From: Ectobius pallidus
Lineage: Eukaryota > Arthropoda > Insecta > Blattodea > Ectobiidae
Assembly (NCBI GenBank): GCA_964059195.1
Contig: CAXKWD010000011.1
Span: 14,792,978 to 14,856,977 of the forward strand
Length of the DNA stretch: 64,000 bases
Direction of reading: 5' to 3'
Positions 1 to 10,624 of this stretch are shown piece after piece; position 1 is the stretch's first letter, and each line of letters starts with the position of its first letter. Made by a program: the position numbers and the translations under genes. The notes beneath the pieces are model-generated. The model had not been told where the DNA came from. It searched no databases and saw only the letters and a list, made by a program, of their open reading frames with translations.

Positions 1-1976
1 ATTACCTGATAAGGCATAACAATAAATTAATTAAATAAATTTCAAATTTAACTCTACCATTTAGTGAATATACTGTATAATTGTGTTTCCTTACAGAATT
101 TATAACCGAATATGACGTTAAATTACAAATAGGACCAAAATATGACCTACACCACAAAAAATGACCAACATATGATGTTAGGCTTATATGAAAAATAAAA
201 ATGACCCTCTTAGGATAACAAGAATGCGATTCGTATTTAATTTGTGTTTACGGCGAGAATGGAGGCCAGGACAACAATATGAAATCTCATAAACATCCGA
301 ACTCTACTTATAACCAATATGAGAACCACTCCATTTTTAAGTGATTTGAGCAATGCGATTATGTATTCTTACTGTATTGCCAAAATTTGCAGCAAATAAA
401 GACTCGTGTTATTTATAGTAATTGAGAGAAAATTTTATCACGAATTATATCAACTAAACCCCGAAAATAAGCAAACCAATTGCATTTATAAGCGTATTTA
501 TAATACAGCTATACAAAGTTCTGTCCGACACTGAAGATCCCACCCGACCACTTTTCTATCCATGGTGTTGCGGTCATAGTGCTGTTACAATGATTCTTCT
601 ACAATTAAGCTCCAGCAAGCCCTACATAGAGTAAGCTTATGATTGTACAGAGGTAAAATGCACACTTGTCACTACTATAAGTAAATAATACTGTCTTCAA
701 ATATAGAAGTGATGTATATTTGTTCACGGGAGCTTATAAAGCAGAAAGAATTACAAAACCATCCACTTATCTGCGTTGTGTTCAGTCTAAGATTTCTGGT
801 TTGAATGGTTTCTGCTTACGAGTAGTTGGTATAGCGTCCATGTGTTGGTTTTAGACACTGGTTTCTATTCTCTATATATATAATGTGTGTGTTTTTCATA
901 ATGTATTTTATATGTCTTTTACGTGCAAAATTCTTACGGTAAAATATTCATCCAGCCCTGGTTGTACATTATATTAAAGCTGCTCATATGAGAAAGAGTG
1001 TACAAGAGTTACGAAAGTCTGCCCAGTGAATGTAAGATTTTAAAGAGAAAAAAATAGGTTTGCCGGTTAAGCAAGATTTGTAAACTTTCCGAGGATGTTC
1101 GTTCCTTAGAATATAGCCTATAGGCTTATTGGAGTGGATTCCTTACCGCCTATACCAGAAAAGTTCATTAACTTTCTGGAATCATGGCCGCAAGGATTCA
1201 CATACCAAAAATTACCTAAAGGTACTTAAAATACCGGTACCTCATTTCCGCATAACGGTTTTGGCCCCTTTTTTACTTGAGAAATCAAAATCCGCCAGGT
1301 TAAATTATTAAAATAAAATAAGTAAATAAATAAACAATTAAAATATTTAGAAGAGAGGGATCTGGTTGAAAATAATACTGTAGTATCTTTCAGATACGGT
1401 TCAACTAATTGTTATCTATGATGTAGATGGGTAAGAGAAGATTTATTTTCTTTTATCCATTTCTGTGTTTTCAAAAGGTTGTTTGCTCTCAGTGCTGGCC
1501 TGTTACACTGTGGTGACGGTAACAATCAGTTTCGCATTACCCACAGCCCACCATAAAGCATTTTTTATTCACCCAATTAGAAGCATTGGGTTCAAATCCC
1601 GAAAACTCGTGTTAGATTATATAAATATAGTATTAAGCTTTTTTCGTCTCTAGCGTTTAAATTTTCCATTGATTTGTGGTTTCTTTCTCACTGTACAGAT
1701 GAAATGCGAGCAGCAAAAAGAAGCCGCATCTAACTGCTTCTTTTGATTTTTTAGGTTTACTTCAACTCTATATGAGTGTCCTAAAGCACGTTCCAGCAAA
1801 TTTAATCCAATTTTTCTGTCAAATGTTAGCCCTATAGGTAATATGGTGTTGAATTCTATGTAGTAGATTTAAAATCCATTAAACCCCTTATTATAACCTA
1901 AAGCAATGTTTTGGACAAAATAAAACTAAAAACTATTTCACTTAATTCAAAACCTAAAGCACTGTTTTTAAAACTT
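1..1976. other. Unassigned AT-rich interval
   Basis: I see no supportable gene here; the open frames are short and lack recognisable domains. Around 100-210 several short tatgac/atgacc words recur, resembling the interior of the hAT-type MITEs at 3216-3955 and 51587-52268, so an old degraded copy is possible, but no end sequence or target duplication is visible. Confidence 0.5.
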
Positions 1977-1989
1977 AAAAATCGCTCCT

Positions 1990-2441
1990 GTCCACCATTG
2001 TAGCGTAGGGGATGCGTTCGCTCCTCTCACGCAGTGGGCCCGGGTACGAATCCTAGTCGGGACAAGTTACCTAGGTGGGGTTTTTTCTGGGGTTTTTCCT
2101 CCCCTGTGAGACAAATGTCCCCAGATATCATGTGGCCGTCATTATCATCTTCATCCCTTCCTCGCCTTGTTTGGAGTGAGTGAGTGTGTGTGTGAATGGT
2201 GTTTCTCGTCCTATGTGTTCGTGTTGTCTCGGAGGTGGCCCCGGCATTGGGCTGATAACTCATCCGGGGAGGCCCTCCATGACCTTGTCTGGTCAAAAAA
2301 GTATGTATGTGATCCATAGATAATCACTCTCCGGACAGGTCGCGGCCCTGTAAAGCCTGGGTGGCTTGGGTTGCTTAAATCCTAAAAGGGAGGGGTAAAA
2401 CTAAGACAAAGAAGAAGAAGAAGAAGAAGAAGAAGAAGAAG
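1990..2441 (+). repeat. tRNA-derived SINE, family S1, complete copy
   Basis: The head is tRNA-like: an A-box-like TAGCGTAGGGGATGCG stretch near 2000 and a B-box-like GGTACGAATCC near 2043, consistent with an internal RNA polymerase III promoter. A GC-richer body follows, and the copy ends in a (GAA)n tail at about 2409-2441. It is bounded by a perfect 13-bp direct repeat, AAAAATCGCTCCT, at 1977-1989 and 2442-2454, which is the target duplication expected from LINE-driven retrotransposition. Related minus-strand copies lie at 7382-7810, 20171-20541 and 43147-43562. Antisense open frames across it are by-products of its GC content. Confidence 0.9.
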
Positions 2442-2548
2442 AAAAATCGCTCCTCAGCAACACTAATCAATAGATCAGTTTTGACGGTTTTCTTTTGAAA
2501 GAAATGAAACATAAATGACATGCAGGTCACATAATAAAAATGTAAAGC

Positions 2549-2640
2549 TGCGTATACATTTGCGCTCCTCTCGCGTTCCGCTCTGTCCGCGTGTCGACAC
2601 GCGTATCGACACGCGTGTCGACACGCGAACAGTTCGTTGA
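2549..2640. repeat. Foldback-like repeat with CGCGTGTCGACACGCG palindromes, copy 1
   Basis: A tgcgtatacatttgcgctc end at 2549 leads into a perfect 16-bp palindrome CGCGTGTCGACACGCG at 2588-2603, repeated at 2612-2627; together they form three 12-bp units based on GTCGACACGCGT. The same end sequence occurs in reverse at about 4211-4228 in the second copy (3985-4232). CpG density is far above the surroundings. I infer a foldback or MITE-like element; the outer boundary on the right is not clear and may extend to about 2710. Confidence 0.6.
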
Positions 2641-2819
2641 AATTATCCATAGGAAAGCGACGAACATACCGCGAACCACCAGCAGTGATTTTTCACCCAC
2701 CACGCATATACTAGCAATCATGTCTTCATATCATATCAAATCATATCACAGCCCATCAACATGACAATTACCCTAATATAGTAATAGGGCCCACAACATC
2801 TTTATATTAAAATTTAACT

Positions 2820-2882
2820 CAATAATAATAATGAAATTAATAACAATAATAATAATGATATTACTATTGTTATTATTGTTGA

Positions 2883-2939
<57 letters not shown>

Positions 2940-2940
2940 A
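2820..2940. repeat. AAT/TTA trinucleotide microsatellite
   Basis: Imperfect AAT units (2820-2860) pass into a nearly pure TTA tract (about 2877-2937). It directly precedes a LINE remnant. Frames reading through it encode only homopolymers and are not genes. Confidence 0.95.
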
Positions 2941-2943
2941 TAT

Positions 2944-3107
2944 CTCAAAAGTATTGACTGGGAGACCCGAAGAGAAAGACCACGCAGAAGGCCTAGACAT
3001 AAGTGGGAGGACAATCTTAAAATGGATTTAAGGGAAGAAGGGTTAGCACAGAATAGGGTTGAATGGCGGACTCAGGCAAGCGGGGCAATGAACCATCGGG
3101 TTCCATA
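2944..3107 (+). pseudogene. LINE (non-LTR retrotransposon) C-terminal fragment
   Basis: Translation in the frame through 2972-3107 gives RPRRRPRHKWEDNLKMDLRE, then VEWRTQASGAMNHRVP and a stop. This matches the familiar carboxy end of insect LINE polyproteins downstream of the reverse transcriptase: a GRPRRRWEDNIK-type motif, then a W-rich DRxxWR-type motif and an AMNxRVP ending. No reverse transcriptase domain is present, so it is a 5'-truncated remnant. The (AGTA)n-like run at about 3157-3200 is probably its 3' tail. The minus-strand fragment at 8040-8500 belongs to the same broad family. Confidence 0.8.
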
Positions 3108-3215
3108 AGATAGATAATATTCCATTAGCTTGCTGAGGAGTTGTCTATTGTCATTGAGTGAGTGAGTAAGTAAGTAAGTAAGTAGCCCTAAGTAAGTAAG
3201 AAAGATTATTATTAT

Positions 3216-3955
3216 CAGGGCCCGGATTCTAATGACATATCTTTTTATTGATGCTGCATAGGCATTGCCAACTTGTAGATAAATCCTAATCATGGACTCT
3301 AGATTATAGAAATCAATTTTTATTAGGTCATTTTTTGTCATTTTATGCAATTTTATATTTTTATGGCATTTATTTCAATTTTTAAGTCATTATTTTGTCA
3401 TTTTCGTGTCATTTGCTTCCTTATTTAGTCATTTTCATGCATTTACATTTAGTGTATTCACTTTTTTCGTCGCTAGCGATTCTCTCTTTGAAGTATTGTT
3501 TGTTTAATGCAAGAAGGAAAAGTGTTGTCATGTCTCAGTCGGAAATGAGAATCAAAGAACGCCAAAATTTTGTATTATATTACTAATGTTTTGACTTGGC
3601 TCTGCTTGGATTTGAGAGTAAACACTACTGTTTACCCTCAATAAACAGTAATATAATCCGGCAGACCGCAAAAGGAAATGTCGAAGTTTGACTGGCCAGT
3701 AAAACTGCCTGAGTGCCACTATAAATTTCCGTGAGAAAAGAACATTCACACCATTATAGTTATTTACAGTTTTTACAATTATGTAAACATTAGTCTAAAA
3801 CTTTGTGTGTACAATAATATAATTTTTTATAAATAAAATATCAGTTTTAGGTCATTTTTTTATAGGCCTAATTATTAAATCATTTTCTTTAAAATTTAGG
3901 GTCATTTTATAGGTCATTTTTAAAACAATATTAGGTCATCAGAATCCGGGCCCTG
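3216..3955. mobile_element. hAT-type MITE (CAGGGCCCGGATTCT ends)
   Basis: The ends are inverted copies of CAGGGCCCGGATTCT, with ATGAC continuing inside. The flanks carry ATTATTAT at 3208-3215 and 3956-3963, compatible with the 8-bp duplication of hAT elements, although the flank is low-complexity so its exact length is uncertain. The 740-bp interior has no transposase and is rich in GTCATTTT words. It resembles the element at 51587-52268 in end sequence and internal word use. Confidence 0.75.
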
Positions 3956-3984
3956 ATTATTATTATTGAACCTTGTGATTAACA

Positions 3985-4232
3985 AATGTATGCTTGAGCG
4001 GAGCGCAGGAGGAAAATGACACGCGTGTCGACACACGGACAGAGCGCAACACGTCCCAATATGAAAACGGAAATCCTTTGTGTTCGCCGAAAAAACCGAC
4101 AGGAGACGGATCGCGGCGAACTGTCTGCGTGTCGACACGCGTGTCGTCACACGAACACCTCAAATGCCGTCCCAATCTGCGCTCTGTACGCGTGTCGACA
4201 CGCGTACAGAGCGCAAATGTATACGCACCCTA
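3985..4232. repeat. Foldback-like repeat with CGCGTGTCGACACGCG palindromes, copy 2
   Basis: Palindromic CGCGTGTCGACACGCG-type units recur at 4022-4037 (one mismatch), 4126-4141 (one mismatch) and 4189-4204. The last is the centre of a perfect 38-bp palindrome at 4178-4215 with no spacer. The right end, agcgcaaatgtatacgca at 4211-4228, is the reverse complement of the left end of copy 1. It follows the hAT MITE by about 30 bp. No protein is credible here even though several frames are open; they are mirror readings of the palindromes. Confidence 0.65.
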
Positions 4233-4866
4233 ATGGTCTCGCCGGCAGATTCAATATTATCGGTACCCTTCAAAGAGTAAAGATGTATCGATATATCGAA
4301 GGAAGAATACGTCACGGCACCTGTGTGATAGGAGGAATGTGACCCTTTGCACATCACTTGCTTACATTTGCATCGGTGATTGTGCAACGTAGCCATGGCA
4401 GGATATAGCACATTATTCTAGCTGTCTAGCAGGTAGCCATCAAAGTCAAGTTTATTCATTCTTCCGTATATTATAAAGTAAGATAGTCTACAAGCGTAAC
4501 TCCTCTAATAAGATCAGTTCGTGCTTAAAAAGGAACTCACGAAAAAGTTATTATCGAAAACCAACCTGACAATGTGTGCATTGCTATGTACAATGGAAAG
4601 AAACATAAGTTACAGTGAACCTCTGAATCCTAGTTAATATTTAAATATTAAAAAAGTATAGTGAAAATAACACACCCTTACTTTGGATGGCTGGTGGGTA
4701 GGGTGTGGGTGAAATTTGCCTCCTACTCGCTCTGAGTTCTGAGTCGTTTTGATCTGACAAAACAGCCGAATATCTGCACGATGAAACTTGCGAATTTTTC
4801 TTTAAGTTCACGTTCTTCGAACATATTTCGCGAATGGAAAACATTAAAATATTATTTTTTTAAATT
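4233..4866. other. Unassigned interval
   Basis: Nothing recognisable: no repeat ends, no tRNA-like boxes and no coding frame with domain signals. Confidence 0.5.
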
Positions 4867-5548
4867 AAGGAATATTCCACAATACAATGGTTTTCCTTCA
4901 TCCCACAACAATCTTCTGCCTCCATAAGTCCCCGTCCATAGCATCTTCTTCACTTAACCCTCTTCTCTCCGTACTCCTTTTCACCCCATCCATCCAGCAG
5001 TCTTTGGGCTTCCCTTTTCTTCTTTTCCTTCTACTTTCCAATCCAAAATTCTCTTGGGCATTCTATGCTCTGTCATTCTGAGTACATGTCCATACCATCT
5101 CAAGTGTCTTTCTTCTACAATTTCCAAAATATTCTTTTCAACTTGCATGATCACTTAACACGCAATAGATCAAATGTATATATCAATAAATGCAAGTACT
5201 GTGTGACTCAAAATAGTTATGAAAGCTTATCTTTAAATCTCTACAATAGTTTGTCCAATAGTGTCAGAAATCTATCTTATTCAAGCTTTAAAAGCACTAT
5301 TGTATCTACTTTGAAGGCCAATCCTTTATATAGTATTCAAGATTTTTATATTTTAAGGCTGTGATGACTCATTGTGAATGATATTGCTTGAATTGACGAT
5401 TGCCATACGTTGTATTAATGTCTGTGCAATAAAGTTATTATTATTATTATTATTATTATCATTATTTCCCTTATTCTATTATTCCGATTGTTTTCTTTCC
5501 TGGATTTTCGTACTGAACGTCTCCAAAAATCCATTTCTAATACTAAAA
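4867..5548 (-). pseudogene. LINE C-terminal fragment, interrupted by a second LINE
   Basis: Minus-strand translation of 4867-5148 includes RHLRWYGHVLRMTEHRMPK, the post-reverse-transcriptase motif of insect endonuclease/reverse-transcriptase LINEs; the part on the other side of the interruption (about 5460-5548) carries EMDFWRRSVRKSRK. The uninterrupted paralogue at 58361-58740 has the two parts joined, showing that 5149-5459 is an insertion. The 3' boundary of the family is near 4867, where both copies share aaggaatattccacaatac. No reverse transcriptase core is present. Confidence 0.8.
5149..5459 (+). mobile_element. 5'-truncated LINE 3' end with (TTA)n tail, nested insertion
   Basis: The plus strand encodes a LINE-like C-terminus ending SSFKSTIVSTLKANPLYSIQ then DFYILRL and a stop at about 5364. 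This resembles the usual last residues of jockey/CR1-type polyproteins (SFKxxLKxxL...FYSxxEFL). A short 3' UTR, an AATAAA at about 5429 and a TTA microsatellite tail (5434-5459) follow. It interrupts the minus-strand LINE fragment at 4867-5548. Only a 3-bp CAT is shared at the two junctions (5146-5148, 5460-5462), so the target duplication is very short or was trimmed. Confidence 0.75.
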
Positions 5549-6640
5549 TATTATTTATATTATAATTTATTTAAAATTAATTGAACCATGAAATGAGGAT
5601 AATAGACTGTAACGTGTCAGTCGCAGAACTTTAGTCATATTTTTAAAAATTACGAAAAATGTTAAATTTCGACAATCGTGATCGGAAGAAGTCAACCGAT
5701 TTTTAATTTTTAAGTCGTTTTCCTTCTTATTATAGGAAGCAAATTTTCCGCACTATAGCGATTCTAATTTTTTTTTTCGACCCACCCTAAATTGTTACCC
5801 AATTTTAGTAAAACGTCTGCAGAAAGCATACCTGGAGGATGAGAAGCTTATGTGAACTTCAAAAACATTTTCTTTGTAATTAAATAGGCGTAGGATCAGA
5901 AAAGACCCCAGATACTAACCGAGGGTTAATCAGTCAATCAATTGGAGTCATTAACGTAGAGTTGGATTATTCCCACAAAGTCTCTGGCCTTGAAGACAAA
6001 CCCAGCCAGCGAGCTTCTCGTTACGTCTCGTTACCAAGATGCGCGAATTTGCTGCGCGTAAGATCAGTAAGCTACCGCTGGGCAGAGAGTGAACATCATG
6101 CAGCATGTCGTCGTCAGTCGTAGAAAATACAATAATAGTTGAGTGGAGGGATGATGCCGCTGCGGGAGAGACAGACAACACGTGGAGCGGGATAGGAGAG
6201 CTGAGCCAATCAGGGTGCAGCTACCTCCCCTAGCCAGGAACTCTACGAGCGGTGAGACTCGCTCCTAAGGTATATACGTAAAAACCCAGAGACGTTGTGG
6301 AGGTAATCTTACTCTACCGGTACAGTGTATTTGTTATGAACATTGTTAATACATTAAGAAATACAACATATTAAAAATGAAAGGTTTCTACATGATCACA
6401 ACACTCTTTCAGATTATGACGGAAGTGATATAAACAATGTATTTTTATTACAGAAAAAAAAAACAGTTCGAATCTTATGAGAATTATCGTATGATGCTCA
6501 ATGTATACTAGTGTTAAAAAGTGAGAAAATATTAATTTAATTCATTTGCATACATTTCACAGCCTGGTTAAGTTTAAACTAAACTTGTCGGAATGTGGTT
6601 CTAAATTTGAGCAGCGCCATTATTTCACAAGATTTAATTA
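5549..6640. other. Unassigned interval with a CpG-richer stretch at 5940-6320
   Basis: The 5940-6320 part is richer in G, C and CpG than its neighbours. It could be a promoter, a UTR or an unknown repeat, but I see no coherent coding frame, splice pattern or terminal repeat. Confidence 0.4.
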
Positions 6641-6649
6641 TTTTCTTAG

Positions 6650-6835
6650 GGGAGTTCCGTGAGGGCCCGCGGGGGGCTCTGCGGATCCGGGACGGCCTGT
6701 GGGCATACAACAAATCCCATCACGGATGTAGGTACAATAAGTCGGTAGCGGCTGCGGTGCTTATGGGTCTTTCCCACCCCGCCTCCCCGCCTTAAGGGCA
6801 CCAATATAATATAATATTATATTATATTATAATAA
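6650..6835. other. Isolated GC-rich patch with an AT tail
   Basis: About 145 bp (6650-6795) is strongly GC-rich in an AT-rich setting and is followed by a TATAA/TAATA low-complexity run to about 6835. One plus-strand frame is open across it, but its product is unlike any family I know. The GC body plus AT-rich tail suggests the 3' end of a retroelement; this is inference only. Confidence 0.35.
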
Positions 6836-7381
6836 TTATTTTCTTGAGGTGTCCATGTCAGACTCACTAAATCATACAATGTTCCAATAACATTATTATG
6901 AAATGAAACATATTAGTGATCTACTAGAAGATGTAGATGTTCTTATCCTATTTATAGATTTCGCAAACTATTTTTAAATTCCGAATAACCTCTGCATTCA
7001 GTTTTGGTTCAGAGATCATAATATTAACAACCAGTCAATCAGTCACTTCTTGTGTCGTTATATCGCCGTCAATGTCCAGAATTGCGTTTCAAGACGGGAT
7101 GTATAAAAATGCCAAACTACATATCCAAGCAAGTCAGTTAAATGAAATTGCTTTCGAATAGCGTATCATCTGCAAGGAATTAGTTGCACATCTCGTTGTA
7201 GCTTTATTAGCCCTCATTAGCTTCTAATTATCCTTAAGACTTTCTTGCTTGTTGCAAGGTTGCTTAGAAATTCATTATATAAGGAACTAATGGAGTACTT
7301 TATTTCCTCTGGGATGAAGATTTTATCTGCTTATAATTATTCCAGGAAAATTCCTTCAGTTAGGGGCTAAAAAAATACATT
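6836..7381. other. Unassigned interval
   Basis: AT-rich with no assignable feature. Confidence 0.5.
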
Positions 7382-7810
7382 TCTTCTTCTCTTCCTCCTC
7401 TTCTTCCTCCTCCTCCTCAGTTTTACCTCTCCATTTTAGGAACGTTTATGAGGCCCACGCCGCCTGGGGCTTACAGGTCCGCCACCTGTCGGGAGAGGGA
7501 TTATCTATTACATCACATACATGCTTTTTGACCAGAAAAGGACATGGATGGCCTCCCCAGGTTAGTGATCAGCCCAATGTCGGGACCATCTCCGAAACAA
7601 CACGAACACATAGGACGAGACACACTATTCACGCACACATTCACTCTCAACAAGGTGAGGATGGGATGAAGATGATATCCGGGAACCACAAGGGCCTAAA
7701 CTTACCCGACATTTGACTCAGGTGAGGAAAACCCCTGGAAAAACCCCACCTCGATAACTTGTCCCGACTTGTGCAAAAACCTCCCCTGCGCCACACCGGT
7801 GGACAGAATG
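7382..7810 (-). repeat. tRNA-derived SINE, family S1, minus strand
   Basis: Homologous to 1990-2441 in reverse. The tail appears as a (TTC)n/(CTC)n run at 7382-7420; the body starts near 7421 (ttttacctctccattttagg) and the tRNA-like head ends near 7810 (gcgccacaccggtggaca). It has diverged by substitutions and small indels, and the B-box region is weakened. I could not define a target duplication. The open frame across it is not a gene. Confidence 0.8.
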
Positions 7811-8039
7811 ACTTTCCCTGGGAACAGAATTTATTGCGTTTATTGAAGACATCTCTGAATAAAATTGTTGTCTACAGTCAAATCATGCGAAGACACCTAT
7901 CCAGGAAACAGAGGTACAGGCAGGCTATTACAGGCAGTAGCACAGGAACACCCAAAAGAGCTAGAGAGGTCAATTTTCCGGGACTGGACTTGTACTCGAC
8001 TGACCCTTCAAAAGTCAGTCCTGTTTACGCCATACACCT

Positions 8040-8500
8040 TTGCTCAACGGAATACTGTCTATTTTGTGGAACCCGGCGGTTCATTGCCGTGCTTACATGA
8101 ACCCGCTATTCAACCCAATTCCGTGCTAACTCCAACTATCCCTCGCAAATCCCACCTCTCTTAAATCTATTCTAACAGGCTATCGTTCTCCCATCTATGT
8201 CTAAGTCTCCTAAGTGGTATTTTCCCTTCAGGTTTCGCAGTCAATACTTTTGTGATATGTATTTCCTTCCCCATGCGCGCAACATGTCCAGCCTATTTTA
8301 AACTCTGTGTTTTAATTACCCTTCATATATTCGGTGAAGAGTACATGTTATAAAGCTTGTCATTATGCAGTTTTCTCCAGTCCCCGTTTTCATCTCGCCT
8401 AGGTCCGAATATTTTTCAAAGCACCCTATTTTCGAACGCTTTCACAATCAGATTATGTTCTTCCCGAAGAGGAAGGGACTGTCTCACATCCATGTAATGC
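8040..8500 (-). pseudogene. Degraded LINE C-terminal region
   Basis: On the minus strand, with stops and frame changes, one can read KIFGPRRDENGDWRKLHN, then MYSSPNI, then AGHVARMGK and TAKPEGKIPLRRLRHRWEN. This is the widespread insect LINE signature RIFGPKRDExTGxWRKLHN ... RRLRWAGHVARM ... GKPEGKRPLGRPRRRWEDN. The 3' end lies near 8040 (an AMNxRVP-like remnant near 8070). Several in-frame stops show it is dead. It lies just beyond SINE 7382-7810 and belongs to the same broad family as 2944-3107. Confidence 0.8.
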
Positions 8501-8762
8501 AACCGGCAGGATAATCGCCTTACATATTTTTTTATTTTTAGATTTGTGGACAGAAGACGAGAAGTTTCTCAATTGCTTAAACATAAGTATTTACTGATTT
8601 CAGTCAACAACTAACTTCTTCTTTCATATTATTTGTATCTGTAAATATATTGCTCCCAGACATTTTAATTTCTCCACTTGTTCGAATTCTTTTATCTGCT
8701 ATTTTAGTACTTTGTAGTGCATTATTTTGACGTTTCATGAACTTATCCTTAGTTTTTTCCTG

Positions 8763-8763
<1 letters not shown>

Positions 8764-8817
<54 letters not shown>
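8764..8817. repeat. (TTA)n microsatellite
   Basis: About 18 near-perfect TTA units. It may be a LINE 3' tail like the one at 5434-5459, but no coding remnant adjoins it. Confidence 0.95.
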
Positions 8818-9384
8818 GTATTTGTTGTTATATGTTTAGTCGCTCGTATTACATTTTCTTATGATATTACATTAAAATAGATTAAATAATTTTAGCGCTG
8901 AAATATAAAGAAATTAATTATGGGAAAACTACACATCGTTTGCTCAGATTTCAAGGCAAATCGCTGTCGTGAAGAGCGGGATTAGAAACACATGTAATTC
9001 GTAGTTCTGTAGGTATGCTCATGCCTGCTCATGCTGGCGGGAATTGAATTATTATCTAATCCTGGCTGTGATGAGAGGAATAGAATTCACAGTTTACAAA
9101 TACATCTACCGCATTGTGTGACTTTTTACCTCATTCACATTGCTCTAAATACAATTATTACAGCAATACATTTGTATTTGTAAAAAGTTCGAAATGAAAT
9201 AATTAAATTCTGTAGATGTGCAAAAATTAAACACAACCGCTACACGCCGTTTTTGTGAAAAATGAAATTTTCAACATGTGAAATATATTAAAAGCAAGGC
9301 AGGAAAGCAAGAGACATCCCCAAGAGATGCTTAACGAAATTATAAAATGCCGCATTTATACAGTACTAATTTTTTTCGTTTTTG

Positions 9385-9620
9385 AGCCATTCTGTTCACA
9401 ATAACACTAAAATAGGCAAACGCAAACATGTTTCCTAAAAATGTATTTCTGAATTCCTTCCTTCAGGATACCTGAAAATGTGTATTTATGCCGAAAACTG
9501 GACATCAAATTTCCGGTCGAAACGCAATAGGCCTACTTTATATATTCTTACAGTACAAACAGTACCGATAGAAGTAAAAAAAGAATTAACAAATCGTTTC
9601 ATTTATAAACTTTATTTCTG
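9385..9620 (+). repeat. Diverged interspersed repeat, family Y (partial)
   Basis: The stretch from gagccattctg through tcaaatttccggtcgaaacg and taggcctac matches, with many differences, parts of 57520-58070 and 62580-63110. No terminal repeats or coding capacity are visible. The 8818-9384 interval before it has no assignable feature. Confidence 0.45.
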
Positions 9621-9879
9621 GTTCATTATAGTCTTCATGGATTTTCGGACTAAAACTACAATTTTGGAGTCAGTAGAATTTTGGTTGCCTGTTATGACTG
9701 TTTTACATTATTTTGTAACTCATTAAAATATATGAGAACAACACTAGTTAATAAAATAATGTTATTAATGATAACCGAGTTCTAGTAATAATATTTGCAC
9801 CCTTGTACATTAGCAGATGTTCTGTGCCGTGTGTTGACTGCGTGTAATGTAATAAAATAATAGTCATTGTTCGCTGCAT

Positions 9880-10548
9880 TCAATCAAACGAAAGTCAAGT
9901 GTCGAATGAGGGGGGAAATAGAATAGAATACTCCAATACACATACAATGGCATTATTCACACCTCCCTTCAAGTGGTTCTGGCCGCTATACCACGATTGG
10001 TTGTTTACCAACCCTTCTCCTCAGACAGTGTTTTATGGCCAATCGGTCCTACCACATTTCGTCGCAGTTCGGCAAGTTCCCGGTAGATGGCTGAGGCGGA
10101 GTGAATCTTTGTAGGTTGGTTCAATGCCATTTCGTGGAACCAGCGAGGAATAAGAGCATAAGCGCCATCTACTGCAGGCCTATGTTCTGTGTTGGAGTCC
10201 GTCCGTCCGTGGGTGGTGGGGAAGGAAAACAAGTGAAACAGGACACACCGAATTAAAACTTCTCCCCATTTTTCACGCATCTCGTAAAGTTTAAATAACT
10301 TCAACGAGATGTTAAGTAAAGGCAGACTACGGGATTCAAACCAGTATGCCTTCGGGACAACAGTCTACCACATAAAGTGGTGATACATGTGATAGAAGAA
10401 CACCACGGTCTACATTAGTATCATCTTCCCTAGCCGGAGCAAGCTTTGATGTAAGAGTCGGGGGCATGGTGCTTACGCAAATTTGACGCGAGTTTTACTT
10501 GAAGTGGAAATCGTAAATCGTTTCATCGGGTCGTGTCACCGACAGAAA
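9880..10548 (+). promoter_or_regulatory. Possible promoter/5' UTR region of the signal-peptide exon
   Basis: This lies directly upstream of the first coding exon at 10549. It is less AT-rich than the surrounding DNA and holds an inverted CCAAT box (ATTGG, 9996-10000) and a forward one (CCAAT, 10039-10043) about 40 bp apart. No clear TATA box or initiator was found, so the transcription start is unknown. A tRNA-like sequence sits inside it at about 10310-10400, so part may be repeat DNA. The assignment rests mainly on position. Confidence 0.3.
10310..10400 (-). repeat. tRNA-like SINE head fragment
   Basis: On the minus strand an A-box-like TGTGGTAGACTG is followed by a B-box-like GGTTTGAATCC, with spacing close to that of a tRNA gene. 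The acceptor stem does not close well, so this looks like a SINE remnant and not a working tRNA gene. Confidence 0.45.
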
Positions 10549-10624
10549 ATGAGGATCTTTTCAGCTGCCGCATTTCTGTGCTTGTTGCTGCGAGTTCGTG
10601 CCCAGGAAGAGGAGGAGGATGGAG
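10549..10624 (+). CDS. First coding exon of an unidentified secreted or membrane protein
   Basis: The exon begins with an ATG in good context (A at -3, agaaaATGA) and encodes MRIFSAAAFLCLLLRVRAQ followed by EEEEDG. This is a textbook signal peptide: one positive residue, a hydrophobic core from about residue 4 to 14, and a small residue before a likely cleavage at RA|Q around residue 18. An acidic mature N-terminus follows. Coding stops at a good splice donor, GAG|GTAAAC (GT at 10625-10626), leaving phase 1. Signal peptide, phase and donor agree, so I take it as a real first exon; the next exon lies beyond a long intron and I could not find it in this window. The acidic start after a signal peptide is seen in cuticle and chitin-binding proteins such as chitin deacetylases, but 25 residues cannot identify the gene. 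Confidence 0.6.

Noticed and set aside
4887..5081. Plus-strand frame with a hydrophobic profile
   Set aside because: It is antisense to the LINE fragment 4867-5548; the same frame appears antisense in the paralogue at 58381-58713.
6595..6795. Bacterial gene transfer in the GC-rich patch
   Set aside because: Only about 145 bp, no family match that I recognise, and an AT tail more typical of a retroelement end.
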